61,321 nucleotides of DNA from Henriciella sp. GTDB lineage: Bacteria > Pseudomonadota > Alphaproteobacteria > Caulobacterales > Hyphomonadaceae. Under the pieces are notes generated by a model that saw only the letters and a list, made by a program, of their open reading frames with translations, searched no databases and had not been told where the DNA came from. Both the position numbers and the translations under genes were made by a program. The stretch spans positions 1 through 61,321 of the forward strand of contig NVWP01000036.1 in assembly GCA_002733705.1 (NCBI GenBank), given 5' to 3'. Positions 41,828 to 51,584 of this stretch are shown here, in pieces; the first letter of the stretch is position 1, and every line of letters starts with the position of its first letter.

Positions 41828-43267
41828 ATGAAACTTGCTCCTATTTATCTCGCTGCCGCGCTCTGTGGTGGGGCTCTCCACGCTCCGGCTCTCGCGCAGC
41901 CGCAGACGGCTGAGGACACCCCTGTTAGTGCGCGCGTGTCCGTTGGCCCGCTTGATGATGGAAACTGGTTCGTGCGCTACACCTTTGATGCGCCGCAACC
42001 CGTCTATGCGCTCGCTCACTCGCTCACGGGCTACCGCTCTGCCACCTGGACGCCGCAGACGGACGGGGTCCGCTTCGGTCGTCTGGACGGCATCGACGTC
42101 ATTATTGCAGAAGAGCCCGTCAGCGAGATCGAGTTCAGCATCATCCCCCTTACCGGCCAGCTGCCAAATGACCCGACGCCTTTCGTGACATTCGCCGGGG
42201 GCGGGATCGCAATCCATGACGCACAGTTCGAACTTGTCGGGTTCAAGGACATGGAGGCTGTCGAGGCCCTCGAAGGTGATATTGCAGCCGCCTCGGCCTC
42301 CGTCATCCCCATGGAGATCACTGTGGAAGCGGACGGGCCCATACGGACCAGCGCGGACACCGGGCAAGGCACTCTCAGTGCACCGGTCAAGGACCAGTAT
42401 ATCTATCTCGGAGACGGCGAATTCGAACCGCATGAAGGTTTCAGCATGCTGGCAGACCCTTATCTGCCAGGCTGGCTCGCTTCCAGTTTCCCAGACGCCG
42501 TCGAGGGCTTTCTGACAACGCTGGAGACAAATTGGGGAAGAGAACTCGGCGAGGATGTCTCCCTCATTGTGGCCTATAAGGGCGCCCAGGCGCGCGGGCT
42601 GTCGCTGGATGGCAATGCGTTGAGCGATCAGGTGATGCTGGAGCTGGGCGGCCAGGGTTTTGCCGAAGCCAATGGCGATGCGCTTGCCTATCTCCACTGG
42701 TACACCACGCGGGAACTCGTAGAACTGTTCCAGACGCCTGGCGATGTCAGGCTGGGCGGCCCGGAAACCGCCTGGATCCATGACGGTTTTGCCAATTCCA
42801 TCGCCTACCAGCTCATCGCCTCCGACATGCAGTCCCGGGATGAATTCCTCTCCTCCGTCTATACCGGGGCATTTGAGGATTGTGTCGCCACGCTCGAAGG
42901 CGGCACGCTGGAATCGGCCATTGAGCGTAGGGCGGTCACGGGACCTTATGCCTGCGGCGACTTCATCGCACTGGCAAGCGACGGCTATCTCAGGCAACGC
43001 GATATTTTCGGCATCTGGCAGGCCCTGACAGACTGGGCCTCGCGCTCCTCCGACAAGACGATCGACAAGCAGGTCTACTTCACGGCCATGCAGCTTCTGG
43101 GCGCGGCACCTGCCCAGCGCGAACGCATCCGCGCCATTGTCGAAGACGAGCTCGACAAGCCTCGCACCGCTCTTCGAGAGCTGCTGGAAGACGCCGGGCT
43201 TGAGCCGCAATTCAACGAGAGTGGCCAGCTTCGCGCCCTCGACTGGCCGGACTACGCCGTACAATGA
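41828..43267 (+). CDS. Exported gluzincin-like protein with degenerate metal site
   Basis: A 479-residue secreted protein (signal peptide MKLAPIYLAAALCGGALHAPALAQP). The N-terminal half is beta-rich (VSARVSVGPLDDGNWFVRYTFDAPQPVYAL), as in M1/M61 aminopeptidases. The central ALAYLHWYTTRELVELF plus AWIHDGFANSIAYQLI lines up with the HExxH...WLxEGFAxY region of those peptidases, but HExxH reads HWYTT and the Glu is Asp. I infer an inactive relative. Overlaps trmJ by 4 bases (ATGA). The family assignment is mine and tentative. Confidence 0.65.
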   Translation: MKLAPIYLAAALCGGALHAPALAQPQTAEDTPVSARVSVGPLDDGNWFVRYTFDAPQPVYALAHSLTGYRSATWTPQTDGVRFGRLDGIDVIIAEEPVSEIEFSIIPLTGQLPNDPTPFVTFAGGGIAIHDAQFELVGFKDMEAVEALEGDIAAASASVIPMEITVEADGPIRTSADTGQGTLSAPVKDQYIYLGDGEFEPHEGFSMLADPYLPGWLASSFPDAVEGFLTTLETNWGRELGEDVSLIVAYKGAQARGLSLDGNALSDQVMLELGGQGFAEANGDALAYLHWYTTRELVELFQTPGDVRLGGPETAWIHDGFANSIAYQLIASDMQSRDEFLSSVYTGAFEDCVATLEGGTLESAIERRAVTGPYACGDFIALASDGYLRQRDIFGIWQALTDWASRSSDKTIDKQVYFTAMQLLGAAPAQRERIRAIVEDELDKPRTALRELLEDAGLEPQFNESGQLRALDWPDYAVQ

Positions 43268-44013
43268 GTGCATCTTTACCCGCAATCATCCTGGCTGAGC
43301 CGCAGCTGGGGGAAAATATCGGTGCGGCGGCGCGTGCCATGCTGAATTTCGGTCTGACAGAGCTTCGGATAGCCGCGCCGCGGGATGGCTGGCCCAACCC
43401 GGCAGCCGAGCCCATGGCGGCGGGCGCCTTCGAGGCAGGCGTGCAGGTCACGGTCTTCGACAGCGTCGAAGCTGCCTGCGCGGATCTCGGCTATCTTGTC
43501 GCCGCCACGGCGCGCCCGCGCGGTATGGAGAAGCCTGTCACGAATGCGGGCGGGGCTGTCGACTGGCTAAAGGCGCAGGCGTCGCGCACGGGTGTCATGT
43601 TCGGTAATGAGGCACAGGGGCTGCACAATGATCATGTCGCCCTGTGCGATGCGATCATGACCTATCCGGTCAACAAGGCATTTGCCTCTCTCAACCTGTC
43701 GCAGGCTGTGGTCGTTTTCGCCCATGCCTGGGGTGAGGCGGCGGGGCAGGGCGGCCGGTTCGAAGGCACAGATGCCGGCGTCGGCGATGTCGCAAGCCGC
43801 GAGGAGCTGGTTGGCATGTTCGAGCATTTTGAGTACGAACTGGAGCGGGCAGGGTATTTCTATCCGCCCGACAAGACGCCGTTGATGACGCGAAATCTGC
43901 GAAACGCCTTCATCCGGGGCCAGTGGACAAGCCAGGAAGTGCGTACTTTCAGGGGCGCCGTAAAGGCATTGGCAATTGGCCGCGGAAAGGCCCGTATCAA
44001 GCGCGAGGACTAG
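43264..44013 (+). CDS. trmJ: tRNA (cytidine/uridine-2'-O-)-methyltransferase TrmJ
   Basis: A SPOUT-class methyltransferase for the ribose of position 32 in tRNA, 249 residues. LAEPQLGENIGAAARAMLNFGL is the typical start; the knot motifs are GVMFGNEAQGL and SLNLSQAV. Translationally coupled to the upstream exported protein by ATGA. Its stop is 3 bases from the convergent gene stop. Confidence 0.95.
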   Translation: MSASLPAIILAEPQLGENIGAAARAMLNFGLTELRIAAPRDGWPNPAAEPMAAGAFEAGVQVTVFDSVEAACADLGYLVAATARPRGMEKPVTNAGGAVDWLKAQASRTGVMFGNEAQGLHNDHVALCDAIMTYPVNKAFASLNLSQAVVVFAHAWGEAAGQGGRFEGTDAGVGDVASREELVGMFEHFEYELERAGYFYPPDKTPLMTRNLRNAFIRGQWTSQEVRTFRGAVKALAIGRGKARIKRED

Positions 44014-44016
44014 TTC

Positions 44017-44469
44017 CTAGTCGTTATCCTCGCCCGAGCGGCGTGCAGCTTCGGGCAGATTTGCCTGGACGAGAGAGTTTGCAAGGCGTTCGCCTGTCGA
44101 TGCGTAGACTTTCTCCGCTGAAACAGCACCGGCATCACAGGAATTCCGGCGGGCCGCTTCGGCCGAGTAGGCAGAGTTGAAGGCGTCCACCATGGAAGAA
44201 CGCAGGCGGCCCTGATAGGGCGCTTCGAGACCAAGCAATTCCTGCATGTAGCTGCGCCAGTACTGATCGTTCCGCCCATTGCAGAGGACGCGGATCGCAT
44301 GGGCAGAGCCGAGCGTGGAGGCCAGCGCCACCACGTCGCGCAGATAGTCCTGACTGCGGACATCGGCATATTCGCCCTGGGCCTGATACTGGCCATGAGC
44401 GGCCCGGACTGGCAGAAGGGTAAGCCCAAGCAAGGCCGGGAGCAGGACGTGTACGATCTTCTTATTCAT
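44017..44469 (-). CDS. TIGR02301 family periplasmic protein
   Basis: A 150-residue exported protein found in alphaproteobacteria (a signal peptide runs to about residue 24, HGQYQ). The body matches the family by YLRDVVALASTLGSAHAIRVLCN, WRSYMQELLGLEAP and LVDAFNSAYSAEAARRNSC-type segments, helical with conserved cysteines. Function unknown. ATG 44469 has GGGAGAAGG upstream. Its first 21 bases overlap the start of the divergent dehydrogenase gene. Confidence 0.85.
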   Translation of the reverse strand: MNKKIVHVLLPALLGLTLLPVRAAHGQYQAQGEYADVRSQDYLRDVVALASTLGSAHAIRVLCNGRNDQYWRSYMQELLGLEAPYQGRLRSSMVDAFNSAYSAEAARRNSCDAGAVSAEKVYASTGERLANSLVQANLPEAARRSGEDND

Positions 44470-45450
44470 GAAAAGACCTTCTCCCGACTGGAGCAACGCC
44501 TCAAGCCGCTGTCTGAACAAATAGCACCTTATACGATCAGCGATAGCTCTGAATTCCGGCGGCCATGGGGCGCAGAAGGGACCACGGGCGCAATTGCCTA
44601 TGGGAACACGGATATCTTTTTCAGCCCGGCTGTGCGCGCCTTCGCCAAGGCGCTTCATTCAGCCGAGCCGCTGGCGTGGTTCCAGTCGAATGCGGCCGGT
44701 CTGGACAATGATTTTCTTCAGCAGGTCGGCCGCAAGGCGCGGGTCTATACGTCCAGCCATGTTCAGGCGCACGCCATGGCGGAATGGGTTCTCTGGGCGG
44801 CTTTTGACTATTTTGGGAATGGCGCCGGCCGCAGGCGGGCCCAGGCCGAGAGAGACTGGCAGAAAATTCCCTTCCGGGAAGTCGGTGACACGCGCTGGCT
44901 CATCTATGGCTTCGGACATATCGGCGAATCCGTTGGCCGCCGTCTGAAAGGGCTGGGAGCTCATGTCACAGGCGTCAGACGCTCAAGTGCTGTTTCGCCC
45001 TTCGCCGATCACATGATGCATCCCGATCATGTCTCCGACGAAGATATCGCTCTGGCCGACGCGGTCCTGCTCTGCTGCCCGCTAACTGACGAGACTGAGA
45101 ACATGGCGGATGACGCCTTCTTCGCTGCGATGTCCCCGGGTACTCTGTTTCTCAATGTGGGTCGGGGGCCACTGGTGGATGAGGCGGCGCTTGTCGCCGC
45201 GCTGGACAAGGGGCGGCCAGGCCATGCCGCGGTTGATGTCACCCGGGAAGAACCATTGCCGGATGACAGCCCGCTATGGACACATCCAGAGATCACGCTG
45301 ACGCCGCACACTTCCGCGATCACGGAGGGGACGGAGCGGCGCAATGACGAACAGTTCCTTGAAAACCTGTCCAGCTTCCTGAATGGCGAGGAGATGCGTA
45401 ACGTTGTTGGCCGCGATGCGTTTGAGGCGCAAGCGAAGGAAGAGAACTGA
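44449..45450 (+). CDS. D-2-hydroxyacid dehydrogenase
   Basis: A 333-residue NAD(P)-dependent 2-hydroxyacid dehydrogenase. The cofactor loop is GFGHIGESVGRRL, and the catalytic Arg, Glu and His are in NVGRGPLVDE, TREEPLP and LTPHTSA. GTG 44449 (VYDLLIHEKTF) is the only start compatible with the family N-terminus and has GGGAG upstream. The gene starts inside the head of the divergent TIGR02301 gene. Confidence 0.9.
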   Translation: MYDLLIHEKTFSRLEQRLKPLSEQIAPYTISDSSEFRRPWGAEGTTGAIAYGNTDIFFSPAVRAFAKALHSAEPLAWFQSNAAGLDNDFLQQVGRKARVYTSSHVQAHAMAEWVLWAAFDYFGNGAGRRRAQAERDWQKIPFREVGDTRWLIYGFGHIGESVGRRLKGLGAHVTGVRRSSAVSPFADHMMHPDHVSDEDIALADAVLLCCPLTDETENMADDAFFAAMSPGTLFLNVGRGPLVDEAALVAALDKGRPGHAAVDVTREEPLPDDSPLWTHPEITLTPHTSAITEGTERRNDEQFLENLSSFLNGEEMRNVVGRDAFEAQAKEEN

Positions 45451-45468
45451 GCGCTCTCCAGGGCGTCC

Positions 45469-45777
45469 CTAGCGCGGTTCGACGGTCCAGCCGCGCGCGG
45501 TGCGATGGGCTTCCAGCGTAATACCGCTCTCATCGGTCTCACCGCCCGCATATTGCGCGCGGCGCGGACCAGCCTTGCCGGTGGTGAGTTTCAGGAGGAC
45601 CGCCACAGCGGCGATGATCAGGCCGGCAGCTGCGGTGATGACGGCAATGACACCCGCCATGAAGACAATCGCGATCGCCAGAACAGCCTTCAGCGTCCAC
45701 CGTGCCGCCTCGCGGAGGGTGTAGCCGATACGGCCGAAGATTTGATCTGTCGAAATGGTCTGGCGCGCTGCGGTCAT
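45469..45777 (-). CDS. Hypothetical inner-membrane protein
   Basis: A 102-residue protein with one long hydrophobic region (about 28-62: LKAVLAIAIVFMAGVIAVI, then TAAAGLIIAAVAVLLKL) that can form two short helices. A basic N-terminus and a polar C-terminal tail (ESGITLEAHRTARGWTVEPR) follow. GAGGAGA precedes the ATG. No family recognised. Confidence 0.72.
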   Translation of the reverse strand: MTAARQTISTDQIFGRIGYTLREAARWTLKAVLAIAIVFMAGVIAVITAAAGLIIAAVAVLLKLTTGKAGPRRAQYAGGETDESGITLEAHRTARGWTVEPR

Positions 45778-45844
45778 GTCTTTCTCCTCAAAGGGAATGT
45801 GAAGTCAGTTCGCCGGAGAATCAATCTCTCCGCCGCCGAATCCA

Positions 45845-46546
45845 TCAGTTTGCCGCAATCAGGCCGCGTTCTGCCCGAATGCGCGCATAGGCGCCCGTGA
45901 TCGCGGCAGCCTTGTCGTGCGCGGCAAGTTCAAACTCCCGTGGGGCGCCATTGCCGACGATACGGTCGGGATGGTTGTCTGCCATGAGGCGGCGATAGGC
46001 GCGCCGGATATCGTCGAAGGCTGCGTCGTGAGCGACGCCCAGAATATGGTAGGGGTCGTCCCGGTCGGGGCCGAGATGACTTGCCCGGATGCGCCGGAAC
46101 GTGCCCTCGTCGAAGCCGAACGCACCTGAGACCGTGCGCAGATATTGCATCTCGTCATCGGTGACTGCTCCGTCCGCGCCGGCGATCATGAAAAGCCCGT
46201 CCAGGACGCCTTCAAGCAGGCAAGGCCGGGCCGAATACTTTCGTGCGATCTTGCGAGCATAGGATTCATAGCCACGGACAGTCTGTTTCGCGATGCTGAA
46301 GACCCGCCGGACCTGGGCTGCATCCTCGGGCGCGGCGCGGAAGATGCGTGAGAACATCATGACCTCGGCGTCGCTGACCCGGCCATCCGCGGCGGCCATC
46401 TTCGCGCTGAGGCCGATCACGGCTGCGGTAAAGCCTACATCGTTGGGATCAGGCGCGCAGCCGCTCTCGGCCCCGCCTGTCTCGTCCGGCGTGTCGGGGT
46501 CAAAAAGGCGCTTTCCGCCATCGATGAGCATCTGCCAAAGGCTCAT
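45845..46546 (-). CDS. DjlA-like co-chaperone (TerB + J domain)
   Basis: A 233-residue protein with a tellurite-resistance/TerB-like N-terminal domain (about 35-150: GFTAAVIGLSAKMAAADGRVSDAEV and AGADGAVTDDEMQYL). A C-terminal J domain (DPYHILGVAHDAAFDDIRRAYRRL) carries the HPD motif in ADNHPDRI that stimulates DnaK. Unlike E. coli DjlA it has no membrane anchor, as usual in alphaproteobacteria. It probably helps DnaK in envelope stress. Confidence 0.92.
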   Translation of the reverse strand: MSLWQMLIDGGKRLFDPDTPDETGGAESGCAPDPNDVGFTAAVIGLSAKMAAADGRVSDAEVMMFSRIFRAAPEDAAQVRRVFSIAKQTVRGYESYARKIARKYSARPCLLEGVLDGLFMIAGADGAVTDDEMQYLRTVSGAFGFDEGTFRRIRASHLGPDRDDPYHILGVAHDAAFDDIRRAYRRLMADNHPDRIVGNGAPREFELAAHDKAAAITGAYARIRAERGLIAAN

Positions 46547-46687
46547 TGAACGTAGAGTATAACCCGATCAGGTTTGTGAAACAGTGACCTATACTCACAA
46601 ATCGCGATAATAAGCATTACGACTTGGTGAGAATTCAGTGCTATTCGCCGGCCTTGGTGAAGGGCTGTGTGTATTTTCTCAGGCCAA

Positions 46688-47158
46688 TTAACCGCCGGAG
46701 GTCGTCGTGTCGCTGATGATGACCCATTCGCCATTCATTTTCCGGAAGACGAGCGTGACCAGGCCGCCCGGGGCGTCGCCGTCGCGTTCGAGTTTCCAGC
46801 GGCCATGCAGGACTGCTGCGTCGTCTGCGAGCATGACGGTTTCCAGCTCCGAAAATGAAAGCGTGCCCATCGCAGCGCGGGTCGAATAGCGCGCCTTGTA
46901 GCGCTCCAGTGTCCGCTCGAAGCCGCGGGTGACCGTTCCACCCGATGCAAAGCGTAGGTCTGGCGAGCGCCAATAGCCCTGCATGAAGCTTTCGATATCG
47001 CCGCGGTTCCAGGCAGCTGCCTGAGTCTGCACAACCGCTTCGATTTCACCGGCCTGCGATTGCTGGATGCCATCGGCTTGTGTCGTCCCGGGCGGCGACG
47101 CGCAGGCTGAGATCAGAAGGGTGAGCGCGAGAAGCGGGGCTCTACATGCAAGACGCAT
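46688..47158 (-). CDS. SnoaL/DUF4440-like (NTF2 fold) lipoprotein
   Basis: A 156-residue lipoprotein with signal ending LLISAC. The mature domain IEAVVQTQAAAWNRGDIESFMQGYW, TVTRGFERTLERYKARY and GRWKLERDGDAPGGLVTLVFRKMNGEWVIISDTTT is the NTF2-like fold of the DUF4440/YybH group. AGGAAAAT precedes ATG 47158. The same frame is open far upstream, but that part lies antisense to the antiporter gene. Role unknown. Confidence 0.87.
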   Translation of the reverse strand: MRLACRAPLLALTLLISACASPPGTTQADGIQQSQAGEIEAVVQTQAAAWNRGDIESFMQGYWRSPDLRFASGGTVTRGFERTLERYKARYSTRAAMGTLSFSELETVMLADDAAVLHGRWKLERDGDAPGGLVTLVFRKMNGEWVIISDTTTSGG

Positions 47159-47275
47159 TGATTTTCCTTTCCATTCACGCGACCAGTGTACCCGTTTCGT
47201 CCCGTAAGGGAATTGGCAGCGGAAATCGGTCCGCCTGCGAGCACCAATGCCAAACTGGCCCGGAGTTTTACTGAC

Positions 47276-48316
47276 ATGATGATAATGATCGCCCTGATCA
47301 TTGGCGGCCTGATCCTGCTCTTCGCAGGCGGCGAATTCCTCGTCCGGGGGTCCGTTGGTGTCGCCCGGCGACTTGGTATGTCGGAGCTCCTTATCGGCCT
47401 TACACTGGTCGGCTTCGGGACCTCGATGCCTGAGCTCGTCACATCGCTTCAGGCGCTGTCGGATGGCGCTGTGGGGCTCTCCATCGGGAACGTCATCGGC
47501 TCCAATGTGGCGAACGTCCTTCTGGTGATCGGGGCAGCCTGCCTCATTTCTCCCATCGTCACTAATCCGCGTGCCCTGGCACGCGACGGGCTCTTCATGG
47601 TGGCGGTGACGGCGCTGTTTGCTGCGGTGATCTGGCTTGACCTGTTTACCCGCCTGGTCGGGTTCGTCTTCATCGCCATCCTGATTGTGTATCTCGGCGC
47701 GTCTATCGTGCTCGACCGGCGTGGTGGCTCGCCAGCGGCGGACGTTCATTCCGGAGAGGCGGAAATTATTGAGACCCATGCGCCACTTCTGGTGTCACTT
47801 CTATTTGCGCTTGGCGGTATCGCTGGGGTAATCCTTGGGGCGCGTTTTCTGGTGCAGGGGGGCTCCGATCTCGCCCGTACCTTTGGCATTTCCGAAACAG
47901 TAATCGGCCTCTCCATCGTCGCTATTGGCACAAGCCTGCCAGAGCTCGTGACCTCGGTCATGTCGGCTATAAAGGGCAAGGCAGACGTTGCCCTGGGTAA
48001 CGTCATCGGATCCAATATCTTCAATATTCTTGGCATCATGGGGGTGTCTGCCGCGGTTTTCCCGTTCAGCCTTGTCGCCTCGCCGGAGCCTGAAGCCGGG
48101 GCACCGCTGGATGTCAGTGCAATGGAGTATGGTGAAGCGACAAGCCTCGTCAGCACGCAGGACATGGGTGCACTGGCGCTATCGGTTTTCCTGCTGCTTC
48201 TGTTTGCCTATACGGGCCGTAAGCTGGCGCGCTGGGAGGGGATGGTTCTTCTCCTCTCATATGGTGTCTACATGGCGCTGAGCTTTGGTCTTCTACCCCG
48301 GCTTGGAGGGTTCTAA
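47276..48316 (+). CDS. Calcium/sodium antiporter (CaCA family, YrbG-like)
   Basis: A 346-residue inner-membrane cation/Ca2+ exchanger with about ten helices in two inverted repeats. Both alpha-repeats are present: [13 protein letters not shown]..., [13 protein letters not shown] and [13 protein letters not shown]..., [16 protein letters not shown] 47276 has GGAG upstream. The stop TAA overlaps the queF ATG by one base (TAATG), so translation of queF is coupled to it. Confidence 0.94.
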   Translation: MMIMIALIIGGLILLFAGGEFLVRGSVGVARRLGMSELLIGLTLVGFGTSMPELVTSLQALSDGAVGLSIGNVIGSNVANVLLVIGAACLISPIVTNPRALARDGLFMVAVTALFAAVIWLDLFTRLVGFVFIAILIVYLGASIVLDRRGGSPAADVHSGEAEIIETHAPLLVSLLFALGGIAGVILGARFLVQGGSDLARTFGISETVIGLSIVAIGTSLPELVTSVMSAIKGKADVALGNVIGSNIFNILGIMGVSAAVFPFSLVASPEPEAGAPLDVSAMEYGEATSLVSTQDMGALALSVFLLLLFAYTGRKLARWEGMVLLLSYGVYMALSFGLLPRLGGF

Positions 48317-48780
48317 TGAGCGAGAGCATCTATAGCGGTCTTGAGCAGCTGGGGGCCTCCAGCACAATCCCGGCCTCTCCCGAGGAGGCCGAACTGGAGC
48401 GGGTGAAAAACCCACATGCGGGCACGCTCTATCTGGCGCGCTTTACCGTTCCGGAATTTACGTCGCTCTGTCCGGTGACCGGCCAACCGGACTTTGCGCA
48501 TATCGTCATAGACTACGCCCCGGGCGAATGGCTGGTGGAGAGCAAGAGTCTGAAGCTCTATATGACGTCTTTCCGCAATCACGGCGCATTCCATGAAGAT
48601 TGCACAGTCGCCATCGGCAAGCGTCTTCAGGAGCTGCTGGAGCCGACATGGATGCGGGTCTGCGGCTACTGGTATCCGCGAGGCGGCATCCCGATCGATG
48701 TCTTCTGGCAGACCGGCAGCCCGCCAGAAGACCTGTTCGTGCCAGATACAGGCGTGCCAACCTATCGCGGGCGCGGCTAG
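48316..48780 (+). CDS. queF: NADPH-dependent preQ0 reductase QueF
   Basis: The last soluble step of preQ1 synthesis, reducing the nitrile of preQ0, 154 residues (the short, single-domain QueF type). Cys52 and Asp59 in [11 protein letters not shown] form the covalent/proton-donor pair, with [21 protein letters not shown] as the second signature. Far from queC-queE-queD but in the same window; together they cover the GTP-derived pathway from QueD onward. Stop overlaps the phoD stop by CTAG. Confidence 0.96.
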   Translation: MSESIYSGLEQLGASSTIPASPEEAELERVKNPHAGTLYLARFTVPEFTSLCPVTGQPDFAHIVIDYAPGEWLVESKSLKLYMTSFRNHGAFHEDCTVAIGKRLQELLEPTWMRVCGYWYPRGGIPIDVFWQTGSPPEDLFVPDTGVPTYRGRG

Positions 48781-50486
48781 GCGCGTTCAAGCGCCGTCAT
48801 GCCCTCATCGGTTCGGCTCGTGCGGAAGCTTGCGACCGATTGCGTCGTATAGGATGGGTCGAGGATACCCGACACCTCGATATATTCCGACGTCACCTCA
48901 TCGCCCGTCAGCGTGACCAACGTGTAGCCATGTCCGTCAACCTTGTACCAGTCGACGTCTGCATTGGCCGCCGCGAACTGGTCACCGAGGTCGGGTACGT
49001 CCTGCACATAAGCACCAAGGCCTGGCGAGGTGACGGAGGTGCAGCCGAATTCGACGCCGCGCAGGCTGCCTGATGCATCATGAAGCGTATTGGCCCAGGA
49101 TGTATGCGTATCACCTGTGAGCGTCACCAGCCGGGCGCCGGACGCCGCCGCTGAGCCATAAAGACGCTCACGTGCGGCGGGGAAACCGTCCCAGGCGTCG
49201 AGATTGAACGGAAGGCCGAGCTGGCTGAACGGAATCATCTGGGCAACATAACCGCTTTGCGCGGCCTTCTGCTCATCGGTCAGCGTTTCCATCAGGTTTG
49301 GCGGGCTGACCTTTGCCATGATGACCTGATTGGCAAGCACCTGCCACGCCTTGCCCTTTTTCACCGAGGACTGAAGTCCCTGACTCAGCCAGTCTTCCTG
49401 AACGCGGCCGAGCATGGTGCGGCTGTCGTCGCCGACCCGAGCCATCACTTCGCGCGCCTTGGCGGGGATGGCATCGGGCGCCGTGCCGGCAAGCTCTGCG
49501 CCCCAGGCAATCTCGTCCGACCGGCCGGTCAGGCGCGATTCGAGACAGAAGACGCTTGCGGTCTCACCGAAGTCGAAGGCGCGGTAGATACCGCCGCTCG
49601 TACGGCCGGCCTGCGGGTCACGGACAGGCATCCACTCAAGATAGGCCTGGATAGCAGCCTGCTTGCGGTCGCTCCAGTTTCCCTCCGTCTCTGGCTGGTG
49701 GTTCTCAGCGCCGGTCCGGTAGGAGTTGTTCGCGCTCTCATGATCGTCCCAGGTGCAGATCCAGGGGGCCACGGCATGCGCAGCCTGCAACATCGGATCT
49801 GCCTTGTACTGGGCATGACGCATCCGGTAGTCGCCGAGCGTCACAATTTCCATGGGCGGCTCATGATTGCGGCCGATTTCCTGGCCCGTCTGACCGCCAT
49901 AGCCGTCGACCCCATACTCATAGATATAGTCGCCAAGGTGGATGACCGCGTCGAGGTCGCCCCGCTGGGAAATGGCGTCATAGACGTTGAAATAGCCAAA
50001 CGGGAAATTCGAGCAGGAGACGACGGCGAATTTCACCGGCGGCTTGCCGGAAGCTGCAGCCGTGCGGGTACGGGCGACCGGGGAGGTCACATCGCCAGCC
50101 GTGGTGTGCGCTGTGAACTGGTAGAAGTATTCGGTGTCTGGCTTCAGACCTTCCATATCCGCCTTGAGCGTGAAGTCGCGCGCAGCGCTCGTATCCAGCT
50201 GCGCCTCAGCGGCGAGTATCGACATGGAGGGGTCGGTGCAGATGCGCACCGTAACAGGGATCGGCGATTGTGTATCTTCGTCGGCAGGCGTCACGCGAGA
50301 CCAGACAATGACCCTGTCGCTCAACGGATCGCCTGAGGCGACGCCGTGATCGAAACTCACGGCGCCATTATAGGGCGCGCGGCTGTCGGTCAGCTGTGTA
50401 TTGCTGCCGGACGGCGTGGCACATGCAGCAAGACCTGCCGCCCCTGCGCCAAAACCAAGAAAGTGACGTCTGGAAATCTTGCTCAT
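48777..50486 (-). CDS. PhoD-type alkaline phosphatase, Tat-exported lipoprotein
   Basis: A 569-residue phosphodiesterase/phosphatase of the PhoD family. The twin-arginine signal [18 protein letters not shown] ends with a lipobox-like LAAC, so it is probably exported folded and lipidated. The metal-site motifs include [15 protein letters not shown], and GDTHTSWAN near the C-terminus. An N-terminal Ig-like domain (about 40-130) precedes the catalytic domain. GAGGAGCG precedes the ATG. A phosphate-starvation role would fit the nearby Pho operon, but I see no PhoB box before it. Confidence 0.93.
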   Translation of the reverse strand: MSKISRRHFLGFGAGAAGLAACATPSGSNTQLTDSRAPYNGAVSFDHGVASGDPLSDRVIVWSRVTPADEDTQSPIPVTVRICTDPSMSILAAEAQLDTSAARDFTLKADMEGLKPDTEYFYQFTAHTTAGDVTSPVARTRTAAASGKPPVKFAVVSCSNFPFGYFNVYDAISQRGDLDAVIHLGDYIYEYGVDGYGGQTGQEIGRNHEPPMEIVTLGDYRMRHAQYKADPMLQAAHAVAPWICTWDDHESANNSYRTGAENHQPETEGNWSDRKQAAIQAYLEWMPVRDPQAGRTSGGIYRAFDFGETASVFCLESRLTGRSDEIAWGAELAGTAPDAIPAKAREVMARVGDDSRTMLGRVQEDWLSQGLQSSVKKGKAWQVLANQVIMAKVSPPNLMETLTDEQKAAQSGYVAQMIPFSQLGLPFNLDAWDGFPAARERLYGSAAASGARLVTLTGDTHTSWANTLHDASGSLRGVEFGCTSVTSPGLGAYVQDVPDLGDQFAAANADVDWYKVDGHGYTLVTLTGDEVTSEYIEVSGILDPSYTTQSVASFRTSRTDEGMTALERA

Positions 50487-50571
50487 TTCGCCCGCTCCTC
50501 AGGAATAGATTTTGACCCATCTATCGCGCGATCATGACGACTCCACGAAACAAGGGCTATAAGCTTCACAA

Positions 50572-51579
50572 ATGAACAGATTGACCGCCACCGCCAGCGA
50601 TAATGACAAGGGAACACGGCTCGACCGTTTCCTCTCTGAAGCGCTGCCTGAGCTGTCGCGTTCGCGCGCCAAGGCCTTGATCAAGGAAGGCACCGTAAGC
50701 CTGAATGGCAGGACGGCGGATGATCCAAAGGCGGGGGTGTCACCAGGCGAGACCTATACGCTGGATATGCCGGACCCCGTCCCTGCGACGCCCGAGCCTG
50801 AGAATATTCCTCTCGATATCCTCTTCGAGGACGAGCACCTCATTCTCGTCAACAAGCCAGCGGGCATGGCAGTGCATCCCGCCCCCGGCAGCTGGCAGGG
50901 CACGCTGGTGAACGCCTTGCTGCATCATTGCGCGGGGGAGCTACCCGGCATTGGCGGCGTGGAACGCCCCGGCATCGTCCACAGGATCGACAAGGGGACG
51001 ACCGGCGTCCTCGCTGTCGCCAAGACCGAAACGGCCCATGCCGGTCTCTCAAAGCTGTTCAAGGCGCATGATATCAAGCGGACCTATCTCGCCATCACGC
51101 GCGGTGCGCCCAGACCTCTGGTGGGCACTGTCGACATGCGCATCGCCCGCTCAACGAGCGACCGCAAGAAGATGGCCGTGATCCGTGACGAGGATAGCGA
51201 AAGCGGCCGCCATGCGGTTACCCATTACAAGGCGAAAGAGACCTTTGGTGAGCTCGACAAGGGGGTGGGTCTGCCGGCGGCAGCGCTCATCGAATGCCGG
51301 CTGGAAACGGGGCGCACGCATCAGATCCGTGTTCACCTCGCCCATATCGGAGCGCCGCTTATCGGTGATCCGACCTATGGTCGCCAGCGGGGCATAAAGG
51401 CGTACGGCTCAGGCGAGGCTTTCATCGAAGCCACAACGCTGGCACGCAAATTCGAGCGTCAGGCCCTGCACGCGGCCAGTCTTGGTTTCGTCCATCCTGT
51501 AACGGGCGAAGATGTGTTTGCCGAAGCGCCGCTGCCCGCCGACTTCGCGGAGCTGCTGGCGGCGCTTCGGGCCATGTAA
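50572..51579 (+). CDS. rluD: 23S rRNA pseudouridine synthase RluD
   Basis: Makes pseudouridines 1911, 1915 and 1917 in helix 69 of 23S rRNA, 335 residues. N-terminal S4 domain (RLDRFLSEALPELSRSRAKALIKEGTVSLNG), then the catalytic VHRIDKGTTG with Asp140, and the C-terminal TGRTHQIRVHLAHIGAPLIGD. S4 plus this order is RluD-like. It converges on ald with 5 bases between the stops. Confidence 0.93.
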   Translation: MNRLTATASDNDKGTRLDRFLSEALPELSRSRAKALIKEGTVSLNGRTADDPKAGVSPGETYTLDMPDPVPATPEPENIPLDILFEDEHLILVNKPAGMAVHPAPGSWQGTLVNALLHHCAGELPGIGGVERPGIVHRIDKGTTGVLAVAKTETAHAGLSKLFKAHDIKRTYLAITRGAPRPLVGTVDMRIARSTSDRKKMAVIRDEDSESGRHAVTHYKAKETFGELDKGVGLPAAALIECRLETGRTHQIRVHLAHIGAPLIGDPTYGRQRGIKAYGSGEAFIEATTLARKFERQALHAASLGFVHPVTGEDVFAEAPLPADFAELLAALRAM

Positions 51580-51584
51580 TCAGC

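Noticed and set aside
41783-43285. A 500-codon frame antisense to the gluzincin-like gene
   Set aside because: The plus-strand frame has a signal peptide and a coupled downstream gene; the antisense frame has neither.
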